From positions 1-26,542 of the forward strand of contig DVNC01000059.1 of assembly GCA_018714685.1 (NCBI GenBank): a stretch of DNA of 26,542 nucleotides, written 5' to 3'. The notes beneath the pieces are model-generated. The model searched no databases, was not told where the DNA came from, and saw nothing but the letters and a program-made list of their open reading frames with translations. Numbering within the stretch: position 1 is the first letter of the stretch; the number at the start of each line of letters is the position of its first letter. Source of the stretch: Scatocola faecipullorum. GTDB lineage: Bacteria > Pseudomonadota > Alphaproteobacteria > RF32 > CAG-239. Positions 5,781-12,959 of this stretch are shown one piece after another. A program made the translations under genes and the position numbers.

Positions 5781-6404
5781 ATGAACGAACGTTTTTTAGT
5801 CCGTATTGATTTTCAGAACGATTTTGCGGCTCCGGAAGGGGCGCTCACCATTAACAATCCTGATTTGATTGCCCGTCATCAGCGGTTTGCCGACAGTTTG
5901 CAAAAAGGAATGTTCAGCGAAATCTGGGATTTTCGCGATACGCATTTTGCAGAAACATATCCGCAGACCAAAGAGGCCGAGAGCTTTCCTTTGCATACCG
6001 AATTCGGTTCCTGGGGTTGGCAGCCGGCGGCAATTTTGAAAGATAATATTCCGGTACGTACCTTTTTTAAATCGACGACAAATTTGTGGAATGAAGTTAA
6101 CCAATATGTGTTATTGCAGCAGGATTTGCGGGATAAGGAGGTTTATCTCTGCGGTTTGCTGAGCGATATCTGCGTGCAGCAGGGAATGGACGGTTTTTTG
6201 CGCCGAGGAGCCAAAGTGACGGTTTTGGAAGATCTGTGTCAGGGGGCGGTCAGGCAGATTCCGGAAATAATCAGCGAGCCGAAATACGGGCGGCTGTTGG
6301 AGGAGGGGCGGCTGCGCCATATTACCGGCGCCCAATTCTTTCGCTCGATTTTGCTCGAAAAGAAATTAAATTACAACTTAGTCAACAGCAGCAGAGGAAA
6401 ATAA
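5781..6404 (+). CDS. pncA: Nicotinamidase-like cysteine hydrolase
   Basis: A 207-aa isochorismatase-fold hydrolase, predicted to deamidate nicotinamide to nicotinate. The catalytic triad of the family is visible: Asp10 (RIDFQND), Lys97 (FFKSTTN) and Cys131 (GLLSDICVQQG). DTH (Asp53, His55) and His72 fit the metal site of nicotinamidases. The rest is less similar to textbook PncA, so another cysteine hydrolase such as an isochorismatase-like amidase remains possible. The neighbours, NadM-like upstream and nicotinate phosphoribosyltransferase 1 nt downstream, strongly favour nicotinamidase. GAGGG at 5769-5773 sits 7 nt before the ATG, next to the pseudoknot-like element. Confidence 0.82.
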   Translation: MNERFLVRIDFQNDFAAPEGALTINNPDLIARHQRFADSLQKGMFSEIWDFRDTHFAETYPQTKEAESFPLHTEFGSWGWQPAAILKDNIPVRTFFKSTTNLWNEVNQYVLLQQDLRDKEVYLCGLLSDICVQQGMDGFLRRGAKVTVLEDLCQGAVRQIPEIISEPKYGRLLEEGRLRHITGAQFFRSILLEKKLNYNLVNSSRGK

Positions 6405-6405
6405 A

Positions 6406-7887
6406 ATGACAATGAATAACCTTGAAACCGGAACCCCTTTTTATTGCGATCTTTATCATTTGACCATGGCGCAAGCCTGGTTTCTGGACGGGAAACACGA
6501 AGAGCCGAAAACTTCGGAAGCTTTTTTCCGCCGCTGTCCGTTTAACGGCGGATATCTTATCAGCGCCGGCTTGGGCGAGTTTCTGCAGTGGGCGGAAAAG
6601 TGGGAAGTCAAAGCGGAAGATGTGGCTTATTTGGCAGCTTTGAAAGGAGCGACCGGTCAGCCGCTGTTTAAAAAAGAATTTCTGGATTATCTTAAGGGGC
6701 AGAAACTGCGGGTGAATATGCAGGCGGTTCCGGAAGGCGAAATCGTTTTTCCGAACGAGCCGGTGCTGAGCGTCAGCGGGCCGAACTGGCAGGTGGATAT
6801 GGCGGAGGCCGCTTTTCTGAATATTTTTAACGCGCAGAGTTTGATTGCGACCAAGGCGGCGAGAATTGTGCAAGCGGCTTGTGCGGACGGCGTTCAGCGT
6901 CCGGTATTGGAATTCGGTTTGCGGCGGGCACAGGATATGGGATGCTTTTTGCCGACCAGAGCCGCTTATATCGGCGGCTGCGCAGGAACGTCCAACGTGG
7001 CGGCGGCCCGGTATTACGGTATTCCGCCGAAAGGGACGATGGCGCATTCCTTTGTGATGAGCTATGAGAACGAATTGGATGCTTTTAAGGCTTATCTGCG
7101 CGGAGCGGAAGGCAACACCACACTGCTGATTGACACTTATGATACACGGGAAGGGGCAAAAAATGCGGTTCGCGCCAGCCGGGAGACCGGCATTCCTCTG
7201 GCCGGAGTACGAATTGATTCCGGAGATTTGGCTTATTGGTCTCATGAAGTCAAACGGATTTTTAACGAGGCAGGCATGCCGGAGGTTAAACTGGTGGCTT
7301 CCAATGATTTGGATGAACATTTGATTGAAAATCTGGTTATGGTTCAGAAGGCCGATTATGATATTTATGCGGCGGGAACCAAACTGGTGACCGCTTATGA
7401 TATGCCGGCGCTGGGCGGCGTGTTTAAAACCAAGTCCTATAAAGGCGCTCCGAAGATAAAAATTGCCGAAGGCAAAACGACCATTCCCGGAGCAACCAAT
7501 GTGCTGAGGATTGTCCGAAGCGGGCGATTTGAAGGAGACATCATTATGCCGGCGGCAGAAAACGTCGTGGCTGACGGGCGCTTGCAAGAAAATATTATTT
7601 CCTTTAATATAAACAGCCTGAACGGCAAAAAAGCCGATTTTGCCGCCGGGGAAGAGGCTTATGCCCTGCTTAAGCCGGTAATGGCGGAAGGGCGTCCGGT
7701 GAGCGCAGACGCGGTTCGTCCTTTGGATGATATTCGGGCAGCGGTCAGAGAGAATCTGAGCCGCTTGGATCCGGCTTATAAACGGCTGGTCAATCCGCAT
7801 GTTTACGGAGTGGGGCTGAAGCAGGAGCTGTATCGCCGGCAGCAGAACATGGTGGCTGCGTATCTGGCTAAACGCGAACGGGGATAA
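6406..7887 (+). CDS. pncB: Nicotinate phosphoribosyltransferase
   Basis: A 493-aa enzyme that joins nicotinate to PRPP, giving NaMN, the committed step of the Preiss-Handler route. Seen: N-terminal FYCDLYHLTMAQAW (12-25), EFGLRRAQ (169-176), GTMAHS (210-215) with the His that is phosphorylated in this family, IDTYDT (242-247), RIDSGDL (269-275) and GTKLVTAYD. The length fits the longer Firmicute/eukaryote-like NAPRTase group rather than the roughly 400-aa E. coli type. The start is 1 nt after the pncA-like stop codon, with AGGA at about 6394-6397; ATG 6412 is an alternative. Translational coupling with its neighbours is likely. Confidence 0.95.
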   Translation: MTMNNLETGTPFYCDLYHLTMAQAWFLDGKHEEPKTSEAFFRRCPFNGGYLISAGLGEFLQWAEKWEVKAEDVAYLAALKGATGQPLFKKEFLDYLKGQKLRVNMQAVPEGEIVFPNEPVLSVSGPNWQVDMAEAAFLNIFNAQSLIATKAARIVQAACADGVQRPVLEFGLRRAQDMGCFLPTRAAYIGGCAGTSNVAAARYYGIPPKGTMAHSFVMSYENELDAFKAYLRGAEGNTTLLIDTYDTREGAKNAVRASRETGIPLAGVRIDSGDLAYWSHEVKRIFNEAGMPEVKLVASNDLDEHLIENLVMVQKADYDIYAAGTKLVTAYDMPALGGVFKTKSYKGAPKIKIAEGKTTIPGATNVLRIVRSGRFEGDIIMPAAENVVADGRLQENIISFNINSLNGKKADFAAGEEAYALLKPVMAEGRPVSADAVRPLDDIRAAVRENLSRLDPAYKRLVNPHVYGVGLKQELYRRQQNMVAAYLAKRERG

Positions 7888-7897
7888 GGAGAAAAAG

Positions 7898-8695
7898 ATG
7901 ACTGATGCAGAAATGGAAAAAATATGGAACAATCTGAAAAGGAACCTTAAAAGCTATTGTGATGAGAACGGTTTCAGCGACGTTATGCTCGGTTTGTCGG
8001 GCGGGCTGGATTCCGCCATTGTCAGCGTGTTGGCCTGTGATGCTCTGGGGGCGGAACACGTTCATGCTTTGATGATGAAGACGGACTATACTTCGGAGCT
8101 GAGTTTGCAGATTGCGGCCAAGATTGCCGCGCTGAACGGTTTTGACTATAAAGTTGTCGATATCCAGCCGGTTATTGATAATCAGAAACGCTTTTTGGCC
8201 GGCGTGTTCGGCGAAGAGGCGAAAAATATTGTGTTGGAGAATTTGCAGGCAAGGGAGAGGGGAAAAACCTTAATGGCCTGTTCCAATCAATTCGGTTATC
8301 TGGTTTTGGCCTGCGGCAATAAATCCGAAAGCGCTATGGGATATTGTACTTTATACGGCGATACCTGCGGCGGTATTTCACCGATAGGCAATTTATATAA
8401 AAGCCGGATTTTTGAGCTGGCGCGGTGGCGCAATACTTTGAATGAAGCTCTGCCGGAAGCCGTTATCGAAAGGGCGCCGAGTGCGGAGTTGAGTGCCGGG
8501 CAAAAGGATGAGGACAGTCTGCCGCCGTATCACGTATTGGATACGATTTTGGCGGCTTATCTTGATGATGGACAGACCGAAGCTCAGATTGTGAAATCAG
8601 GTTTTGCCGAAAAAACGGTATGCTGGGTTATTCGACAGTATCACCGGATGGCTTTTAAACGGGAACAAACCCCGAAAGCTTTGCCGTTGCCGTAG
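7898..8695 (+). CDS. nadE: NAD synthetase, synthetase domain only
   Basis: A 265-aa enzyme that amidates NaAD to NAD using ATP. The PP-loop SGGLDSA is at residues 34-40, with GNKSE (140-144) and TLYGDTCGGISPIG (151-164) following. There is no N-terminal carbon-nitrogen hydrolase (glutaminase) domain, so the enzyme should use free ammonia or receive it from another protein. In sequence the core resembles the synthetase half of glutamine-dependent enzymes. GGAG at about 7888-7892 precedes the ATG. It is the last gene of the NAD cluster, 10 nt after pncB, and a strong terminator follows. Confidence 0.93.
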   Translation: MTDAEMEKIWNNLKRNLKSYCDENGFSDVMLGLSGGLDSAIVSVLACDALGAEHVHALMMKTDYTSELSLQIAAKIAALNGFDYKVVDIQPVIDNQKRFLAGVFGEEAKNIVLENLQARERGKTLMACSNQFGYLVLACGNKSESAMGYCTLYGDTCGGISPIGNLYKSRIFELARWRNTLNEALPEAVIERAPSAELSAGQKDEDSLPPYHVLDTILAAYLDDGQTEAQIVKSGFAEKTVCWVIRQYHRMAFKREQTPKALPLP

Positions 8696-8710
8696 GTGAG
8701 CGGCCATTGG

Positions 8711-8749
8711 AAAAAAGGCAAGCCGCGGGTAAAGCGCGGCTTGTTTTTT
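8711..8749 (+). terminator. Intrinsic terminator of the NAD operon
   Basis: CAAGCCGCG (8719-8727) and CGCGGCTTG (8735-8743) form a perfect 9-bp stem, followed by six T and preceded by an A tract. The sequence TTTTGCTTGC that follows at 8746-8755 also occurs at the rpsJ and rplQ promoters and could be a -35 for the next gene, but no convincing -10 is seen. Confidence 0.9.
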
Positions 8750-8814
8750 GCTTGCGTCGGACGGAAAAGTGAGATAAAAGGAAACCTGTTCATTTATTAT
8801 CAATTTTAACTATT

Positions 8815-9270
8815 ATGAGAAAAAGAAAAATGCAGGCGCTTCCTGGCGACAGTCAGAAGCGCGCCGAGAATTATCAGTTGCCGGATATCGGCCGTTTGAA
8901 GAAAGAGCTGCCGCGTCAGCGTCTTTTGTATCAGGAAGGTTCGCTTGAGCAGATGAAAGAAGCTTTTGCCGACGGGGTCTGTTTCAGAGCAGAAATTCAG
9001 CAGTCAATTATTGATGATGACAATATCGCCGTTATGGCGCTTTTTGCATCTTATTGGGATTTGGTGCCGGATATGCGCCGACATATGATTCGAAAAGGCT
9101 CGGAACAGCTTGTCGAAACCTATCTTCAGCGCCGTTCACTGGGAAAACAATGTTCGGATTTGGTGAAAAACAGGCGCTTTTCGGCGGATTTTCTTCGGCG
9201 GAATGCCGCTTATCTGAATAAAGATGCGTTGGCCTATTGTGTGTCTGCCAGAAAAATTAATTTAAAATAA
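8815..9270 (+). CDS. Hypothetical protein (151 aa)
   Basis: Not recognised. A basic, mostly helical protein of 151 aa: an N-terminal RKRKMQALPGDSQKR, a central stretch around NIAVMALFASYWDLVPDMRRHMI, and a charged C-terminus. No signal peptide or membrane span. No good ribosome binding site precedes the ATG; the upstream 60 nt are AT-rich. The gene 7 nt downstream is similar in character and probably cotranscribed. Codon use and composition resemble the neighbouring genes, which supports real coding. Confidence 0.6.
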   Translation: MRKRKMQALPGDSQKRAENYQLPDIGRLKKELPRQRLLYQEGSLEQMKEAFADGVCFRAEIQQSIIDDDNIAVMALFASYWDLVPDMRRHMIRKGSEQLVETYLQRRSLGKQCSDLVKNRRFSADFLRRNAAYLNKDALAYCVSARKINLK

Positions 9271-9277
9271 GACGAGT

Positions 9278-9703
9278 ATGAATTTGTATGAAAGGGCCAT
9301 GTTTGTGGCCAGAACCTTTAAGGTCAAAACCGGTCGGGACAGGGCTTTTCTGGCGACGGAAAAGTATATGAGCGAAAAACGGTCCGACTGGGCGGCGTTT
9401 CAGTCGGCAAACAGAGCGAAAGTCCGTTTTGAGGAGACACCCTGTGCCAAAGAGCTGAAAAGCCTCGAACTGGATAAAAGCAAAGAGCTGACACCGGAAC
9501 AAGTTGCAGAAATCCGGCGAACGGCAAAACGGCGTTTTTTGCAGGCGGTTACAGGAAATCTGGTTGTTTTGGCGGCAGAAGATGAAGGCGAAAGTGAGTT
9601 TGTCCGGTATGAACTGCCTCTAATTTTGCAGGCTGCCGGTATCCGCCGGATTAACGACAGGGCAAAAGAAGAGTTTGCCGCCAGGTATAATCGGCAATCC
9701 TGA
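9278..9703 (+). CDS. Hypothetical protein (141 aa)
   Basis: Not recognised. A 141-aa, charged, helix-rich soluble protein with SKELTPEQVAEIRRTAKRR in the middle. No known catalytic motif, signal peptide or membrane span. It starts 7 nt after the preceding hypothetical gene, with only a weak GACGAG upstream of the ATG, and is followed by a hairpin terminator at 9736-9759. The tight spacing suggests the two genes act together, but nothing in the window shows in what. Confidence 0.6.
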   Translation: MNLYERAMFVARTFKVKTGRDRAFLATEKYMSEKRSDWAAFQSANRAKVRFEETPCAKELKSLELDKSKELTPEQVAEIRRTAKRRFLQAVTGNLVVLAAEDEGESEFVRYELPLILQAAGIRRINDRAKEEFAARYNRQS

Positions 9704-9717
9704 CTTTCAGATTCAGC

Positions 9718-9746
9718 TTGACTCTTGTCAAAATTCCGTCTAATTT
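9718..9746 (+). promoter_or_regulatory. Possible promoter with short dyad
   Basis: TTGACT (9718-9723), a 17-bp spacer and TAATTT (9741-9746). The -35 overlaps a short dyad, TTGAC-TCTT-GTCAA (9718-9731). The -10 overlaps the terminator hairpin of the preceding gene, which weakens the case. Confidence 0.35.
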
Positions 9747-9759
9747 AAAGACGGTTTTT
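9736..9759 (+). terminator. Short intrinsic terminator
   Basis: CCGTCT (9736-9741) pairs with AGACGG (9749-9754), followed by five T. It ends the two-gene hypothetical unit 33 nt after its stop codon. Confidence 0.65.
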
Positions 9760-9783
9760 GATGAACAGGAAAGTTTGAAATGT

Positions 9784-9840
9784 TTAAGAAGCCTTTTTCT
9801 AATTTTTGTTTTTGCTGTCTGTCGGACAGCTGCTTCTTAA
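9784..9840 (+). ncRNA. Structured leader or small RNA
   Basis: TTAAGAAGC (9784-9792) pairs with GCTTCTTAA (9832-9840), enclosing a T-rich stretch and an inner hairpin GCTGTC (9814-9819) / GACAGC (9825-9830) that stacks on the 3' side. A terminator follows 12 nt later. It is either a small RNA ending at 9882 or the attenuator leader of the gene at 9910. Confidence 0.4.
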
Positions 9841-9852
9841 CCGACACTTTAC

Positions 9853-9882
9853 GAGCCTCTAAGATTTAGAGGCTCTTTTTTT
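9853..9882 (+). terminator. Intrinsic terminator just upstream of the gene at 9910
   Basis: A perfect 10-bp stem GAGCCTCTAA (9853-9862) / TTAGAGGCTC (9866-9875) with loop GAT is followed by seven T. It ends 27 nt before the next start codon, and the nearest upstream gene already has its own terminator. Confidence 0.85.
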
Positions 9883-9909
9883 GGGCAATCTATTTTCGGG
9901 AGATTATTG

Positions 9910-10182
9910 ATGGATTGTGAAAAGAGAATTGCTTATATTTTTGAAGAAGCAAAAATCTTTTTGACCAAAGACGGGCGTTACTACCGTTATGCAGAGAGCG
10001 GCGGCCGTGTTAAATGCCGCAGATTGACCGATGAAGAACAAAAGGTGTTTTTGGGGCGGTTTGAAATGCCGCAGAGACATCAGGCGGAGGAGGCGGTGGA
10101 CTGGCATCCGGTGGCCGTTGAAAAGGAAAAAGAGCGGAAACTGGCCAGATGGCGTTTGTCTGCGGTCAGACAAATGTATTGA
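9910..10182 (+). CDS. Hypothetical protein (90 aa)
   Basis: Not recognised. A small charged protein of 90 aa beginning MDCEKRIAYIFEEAK, ending in a basic stretch KEKERKLARWRLSAVRQMY. GGGAG at 9898-9902 fixes the start at ATG 9910 rather than the TTG one codon earlier. The stop codon overlaps the -35 of the promoter at 10179. The gene lies behind a terminator and a structured stretch, which suggests attenuation, or simply a unit of its own. Confidence 0.6.
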   Translation: MDCEKRIAYIFEEAKIFLTKDGRYYRYAESGGRVKCRRLTDEEQKVFLGRFEMPQRHQAEEAVDWHPVAVEKEKERKLARWRLSAVRQMY

Positions 10183-10206
10183 CAACAGCCGACAAATATT
10201 TATGCT
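10179..10206 (+). promoter_or_regulatory. Predicted promoter of the gene at 10239
   Basis: TTGACA (10179-10184), a 16-bp spacer and TATGCT (10201-10206). The -35 overlaps the TGA of the preceding gene. It would give a leader of about 26 nt. Confidence 0.55.
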
Positions 10207-10238
10207 GTAGGTCAGATATTCACCATTATTCTGTAATT

Positions 10239-10868
10239 ATGAAAATAAAAACTGTTTTTTCCGATTTTGGGCTGTTTGCCGATGAAAGGGCAAATTTCTT
10301 TCAATATCGCCGGACAGACGGCAGATTTATTGTCCGGCCGCTTCAGCCCTATTTGAAAAACGAGCATTTGGAATTGTTCCGTTTTGAGAAAGAGGACGGT
10401 GTCTTTTATGCTCCGGTACAGCTTCGGCGCAGCGGACGCAAGTTAGTTTCCCGGCTGATGGATGTGGTTGGCGGGCATCGTTTTTACAAATTGCTGGGCG
10501 AAGGTTTGGCTTTTTGTGAGAAAGGGCATCTTTGGCGAAGAGGGTGTCGGTTTGAAATTTGTGAATGGCGGATCTTTTTTCCCGATGCTTTCGGTGATTT
10601 GGCCGAGGTTACCCGCCGGTTGGTTGATCGCCGAAAAGCATATATTTGTGCAGTTGAGAGCGAAAACGGCGTTTTGAGTGTTAAAATCAACGCTTTTGCC
10701 GACGGTATTACAACTTGCTGTTACCGGTGTGAGGGCGGCGATTGCATTTTGCAGGAGCGGCCCGAAGCCGAAAATTCTATGTTTGAAAATTTTCGCGGAG
10801 ACCGCCGGGAAATGCCGATTGGATGGAGCGAGCTGGAAGATGAAAATGCTTTTTTGCTGGAAGACTGA
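10239..10868 (+). CDS. Hypothetical protein, possible paralogue of the gene at 4197
   Basis: A 209-aa protein not recognised as any known family. It has about eight Cys, including YICAVES and CCYRCEGGDC, with no clear zinc-binding spacing. No signal peptide or membrane span. Order and spacing of segments (MKIKT start, YKLLGEGLAF, VTRRLVDRRKA, GVLSVKIN, CEGG) run parallel to the product at 4197-4853. The frame is open from 10149, but that stretch overlaps the previous gene and the predicted promoter, so ATG 10239 is preferred; no Shine-Dalgarno sequence is evident. It has its own promoter and terminator. Confidence 0.65.
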   Translation: MKIKTVFSDFGLFADERANFFQYRRTDGRFIVRPLQPYLKNEHLELFRFEKEDGVFYAPVQLRRSGRKLVSRLMDVVGGHRFYKLLGEGLAFCEKGHLWRRGCRFEICEWRIFFPDAFGDLAEVTRRLVDRRKAYICAVESENGVLSVKINAFADGITTCCYRCEGGDCILQERPEAENSMFENFRGDRREMPIGWSELEDENAFLLED

Positions 10869-10870
10869 TT

Positions 10871-10896
10871 AAGGGCCCTTGCCGGGCCCTTTTTTA
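10871..10896 (+). terminator. Intrinsic terminator at the end of the accessory region
   Basis: AAGGGCCC (10871-10878) pairs with GGGCCCTT (10884-10891) around TTGCC, followed by a T tract. It insulates the S10 operon from the accessory genes. Confidence 0.92.
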
Positions 10897-10918
10897 TTTA
10901 TCCGTCCGGTTGTAAATG

Positions 10919-11082
10919 GACTCTTTTAGACTCGAAGGTGGAAATTTTGTCAACCTTACTCAAACAGAGTCTGAGTCAGGGTTTCGTAAAAATAAAAAAG
11001 TGAAAATTTTGCATTTTTTTGCTTGCATATTAGACTCAATTATGTTACAAGGTGCTCACGTAATTATGGGAAGGGATGACTC
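10919..11082. promoter_or_regulatory. Cluster of six GANTC sites around the S10 promoter
   Basis: GANTC, the CcrM methylation target of alphaproteobacteria, occurs at 10919, 10929, 10967, 10973, 11033 and 11078; about 0.6 would be expected by chance in 164 bp. One lies between the -35 and -10 of the rpsJ promoter. The first four are also arranged so that 10928-10933 and 10919-10923 can pair with 10967-10972 and 10973-10977. No gene lies between 10869 and 11217. Confidence 0.5.
11019..11046 (+). promoter_or_regulatory. Predicted promoter of the S10 operon
   Basis: TTGCTT (11019-11024), a 16-bp spacer and TATGTT (11041-11046), with an AT-rich stretch upstream that could act as an UP element. 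Transcription should start near 11052, at the first bases of the structured leader. Confidence 0.6.
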
Positions 11083-11163
11083 TGCCCCGTAGTGAAGAAT
11101 ATAAAAAATACCGCAGCACCTATGTTTGACATGTGCTGCAGAGTTTAACATTTAGAGGGCACC
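11051..11163 (+). promoter_or_regulatory. Structured leader of the S10 operon
   Basis: A closing stem GGTGCTC (11051-11057) / GGGCACC (11157-11163) encloses TATGGG (11065-11070) / CCCGTA (11086-11091) and a hairpin GCAGCAC (11113-11119) / GTGCTGC (11133-11139) with an inner ATG/CAT, giving a three-way junction. AGGTGCT (11050-11056) is also perfectly complementary to AGCACCT (11115-11121), so the closing stem and the third hairpin have a competing partner. This suggests feedback control, as ribosomal protein leaders have elsewhere. It is not the E. coli L4 leader as far as I can tell. Confidence 0.5.
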
Positions 11164-11217
11164 AAGTTTAGCCTTATCTAAATTTTTTGCGTTCTAGTTA
11201 TAGGAAAACAAAATAAA

Positions 11218-11529
11218 ATGATGGATACACAAAATATCAGAATTCGCCTCAAGGCTTTTGACCATCGTCTGCTCGATCAGTCTACAAAGGAAATCGTGCA
11301 CACTGCCAAAAGAACCGGGGCAAATGTAAGAGGTCCGATCCCTCTGCCTACCAAAATCGAGAAGTTTACGGTAAACAAATCTCCGCACGTTGATAAAAAA
11401 TCTCGTGAGCAGTTCGAAATCCGTACTCACAAGAGACTTCTGGATATCGTAGATCCCACACCGCAGACCGTTGATGCTTTGATGAAGTTGGATCTGGCTG
11501 CCGGTGTAAATGTTGAAATTAAACTGTAA
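11218..11529 (+). CDS. rpsJ: 30S ribosomal protein S10
   Basis: S10 lies in the 30S head and also serves as NusE in antitermination. The 103-aa product has the expected IRIRLKAFDHRLLDQS start, the conserved GPIPLPTKIEKFTV loop region and the end LDLAAGVNVEIKL. Two ATGs are in tandem (11218 and 11221); the protein may be 103 or 102 aa. AGGAAA at about 11202-11207 is a modest ribosome binding site. It is the first gene of the S10 operon, behind a leader of about 165 nt that folds. Confidence 0.97.
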   Translation: MMDTQNIRIRLKAFDHRLLDQSTKEIVHTAKRTGANVRGPIPLPTKIEKFTVNKSPHVDKKSREQFEIRTHKRLLDIVDPTPQTVDALMKLDLAAGVNVEIKL

Positions 11530-11540
11530 TAATAAACAAT

Positions 11541-11569
11541 GTTGGCTTTTTGAAATAACAGAAGTCAAC
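11541..11569 (+). other. Hairpin between rpsJ and rplC
   Basis: GTTGGCTT (11541-11548) pairs with AAGTCAAC (11562-11569), 8 bp with one G-U pair, in the 63-nt gap. No T tract follows, so it is not a terminator. It could be a processing or stability site. Confidence 0.4.
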
Positions 11570-11592
11570 CAATTGAAAAGGAAAAAATAATA

Positions 11593-12318
11593 ATGCGTAC
11601 GGGTCTGATTGCAAAAAAGCTGGGAATGTCCCGCATTTTTGAAGCCGACGGAACTCATGTCCCGGTTACCGTTTTAAGCGTTGACGGCCTGCAGGTCGTT
11701 GACGTTAAAACCGCCGAGAGAGACGGATATACAGCAGTACAGTTAGGTACTGGCACGGTTAAAGCCAAAAATGTATCCAAACCTCTTAAAGGACATTTTG
11801 CTAAAGCTAAAGTCGAACCGAAGAAAAAACTGGGCGAGTTCAGAGTTTCTGAAGACTGCCTGCTGTCGGTCGGCGATGAATTATCTGTAGAACACTTTGT
11901 TCCCGGTCAGTATGTTGACGTTTGCGCAACATCTATCGGTAAAGGTTTTGCCGGTGTTATGAAACGTCATAACTTTGCCGGTTTGGAAGCTACCCACGGT
12001 GTTTCCATTTCTCACCGCTCCCACGGTTCTACAGGACAAAGACAAGATCCGGGTAAGGTATTCAAGGGCAAGAAAATGGCCGGTCACATGGGTGCTGAAC
12101 GGGTTACCGTCCAGAATCTGCGTGTCGTTGCCGTTGACAGTGCCAGAGGTTTGCTGATGGTTAAGGGCGGCGTTCCGGGCAGTGAAAATGCCTGGGTTCG
12201 CGTGACCGACGCCGTTAAGAAGCCGGCCAACGTCAAACTGCCGATGCCTGCCGGTTTGAAAAAAGTTGATGAACCTGTTGCAGCTAAAGCTGAAGAAACT
12301 TCAGCCGAGAATGCATAA
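11593..12318 (+). CDS. rplC: 50S ribosomal protein L3
   Basis: L3 binds near the 3' end of 23S rRNA early in 50S assembly. The 241-aa product starts MRTGLIAKKLGMSRIF and carries the family core GSTGQRQDPGKVFKGKKMAG, whose Gln (GQRQDPG) is the site methylated by PrmB in other bacteria. It is longer than the E. coli protein (about 209 aa) because of an Ala/Glu-rich tail after residue 220. An A-rich AAGG stretch lies upstream of the ATG. Confidence 0.97.
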   Translation: MRTGLIAKKLGMSRIFEADGTHVPVTVLSVDGLQVVDVKTAERDGYTAVQLGTGTVKAKNVSKPLKGHFAKAKVEPKKKLGEFRVSEDCLLSVGDELSVEHFVPGQYVDVCATSIGKGFAGVMKRHNFAGLEATHGVSISHRSHGSTGQRQDPGKVFKGKKMAGHMGAERVTVQNLRVVAVDSARGLLMVKGGVPGSENAWVRVTDAVKKPANVKLPMPAGLKKVDEPVAAKAEETSAENA

Positions 12319-12338
12319 GATTATAAGGATTTGAAAAT

Positions 12339-12959
12339 ATGAAACAGGACATCTTAAATCTCGAAAATAAAAATGTCGGTTCCATCGAACTTAACGATGC
12401 CATTTTCGGCCTCGATGTTCGCGCCGATATTTTACACCGGGTTGTTAATTGGCAGCTGGCCCGCCTGCAAGCCGGCACCCACAAGACCAAAGGCCGTTCC
12501 GAAGTTGCTCTGACTCCGGCAAAACCGTTCAAACAAAAAGGTTCCGGTAATGCTCGTCAGGGTTCTCGCAAGGGTACTCAGTTCCGTAAGGGTGGCGTTG
12601 TATTCGGTCCGGTTGTTCGTGATCACTCTCACGAACTGACCAAGAAATTCAGAAAACTCGGCCTGAAAACCGCTCTCTCCGCGAAAGCCAAAGAGGGCAA
12701 CCTGGTTATCATAGACGAAGCAAAATTGTCAGCTCCGAAGACTAAAGATTTGAAAGTCAAACTGGATGCCTGCGGGTTGAAAAATTGCTTGTTTATCGAT
12801 GGCAAGGAAGTTGATGTCAACTTTGCTTTGGCCAGCCGAAATATCGCAGGCGTTGACGTTCTGCCGACAATCGGTGCCAACGTATATGACATCTTAAGAA
12901 AAGACAAACTCGTGTTGACTAAAGATGCAGTTAGTTGCTTGGAGGAGAGACTGAAATGA
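12339..12959 (+). CDS. rplD: 50S ribosomal protein L4
   Basis: L4 helps form the peptide exit tunnel. The 206-aa protein has the long basic tunnel loop at about residues 62-95 (KQKGSGNARQGSRKGTQFR), then the Rossmann-like globular domain. In gammaproteobacteria L4 also represses its own operon; whether it acts on the leader at 11051 here is unknown. The stop codon overlaps the rplW start by 4 nt (ATGA). A GGAT at about 12327 precedes the ATG. Confidence 0.97.
   Translation: MKQDILNLENKNVGSIELNDAIFGLDVRADILHRVVNWQLARLQAGTHKTKGRSEVALTPAKPFKQKGSGNARQGSRKGTQFRKGGVVFGPVVRDHSHELTKKFRKLGLKTALSAKAKEGNLVIIDEAKLSAPKTKDLKVKLDACGLKNCLFIDGKEVDVNFALASRNIAGVDVLPTIGANVYDILRKDKLVLTKDAVSCLEERLK

Noticed and set aside
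6382..7932. 516-codon open frame on the - strand
   Set aside because: It lies exactly opposite pncB, which has clear family motifs. The predicted peptide is rich in His, Arg and Phe in the manner of an antisense shadow, and shows no known motif.
1331..10896. Recently mobile genomic island
   Set aside because: No integrase, transposase, tRNA target or flanking direct repeat was found, and base composition looks like the rest of the window.
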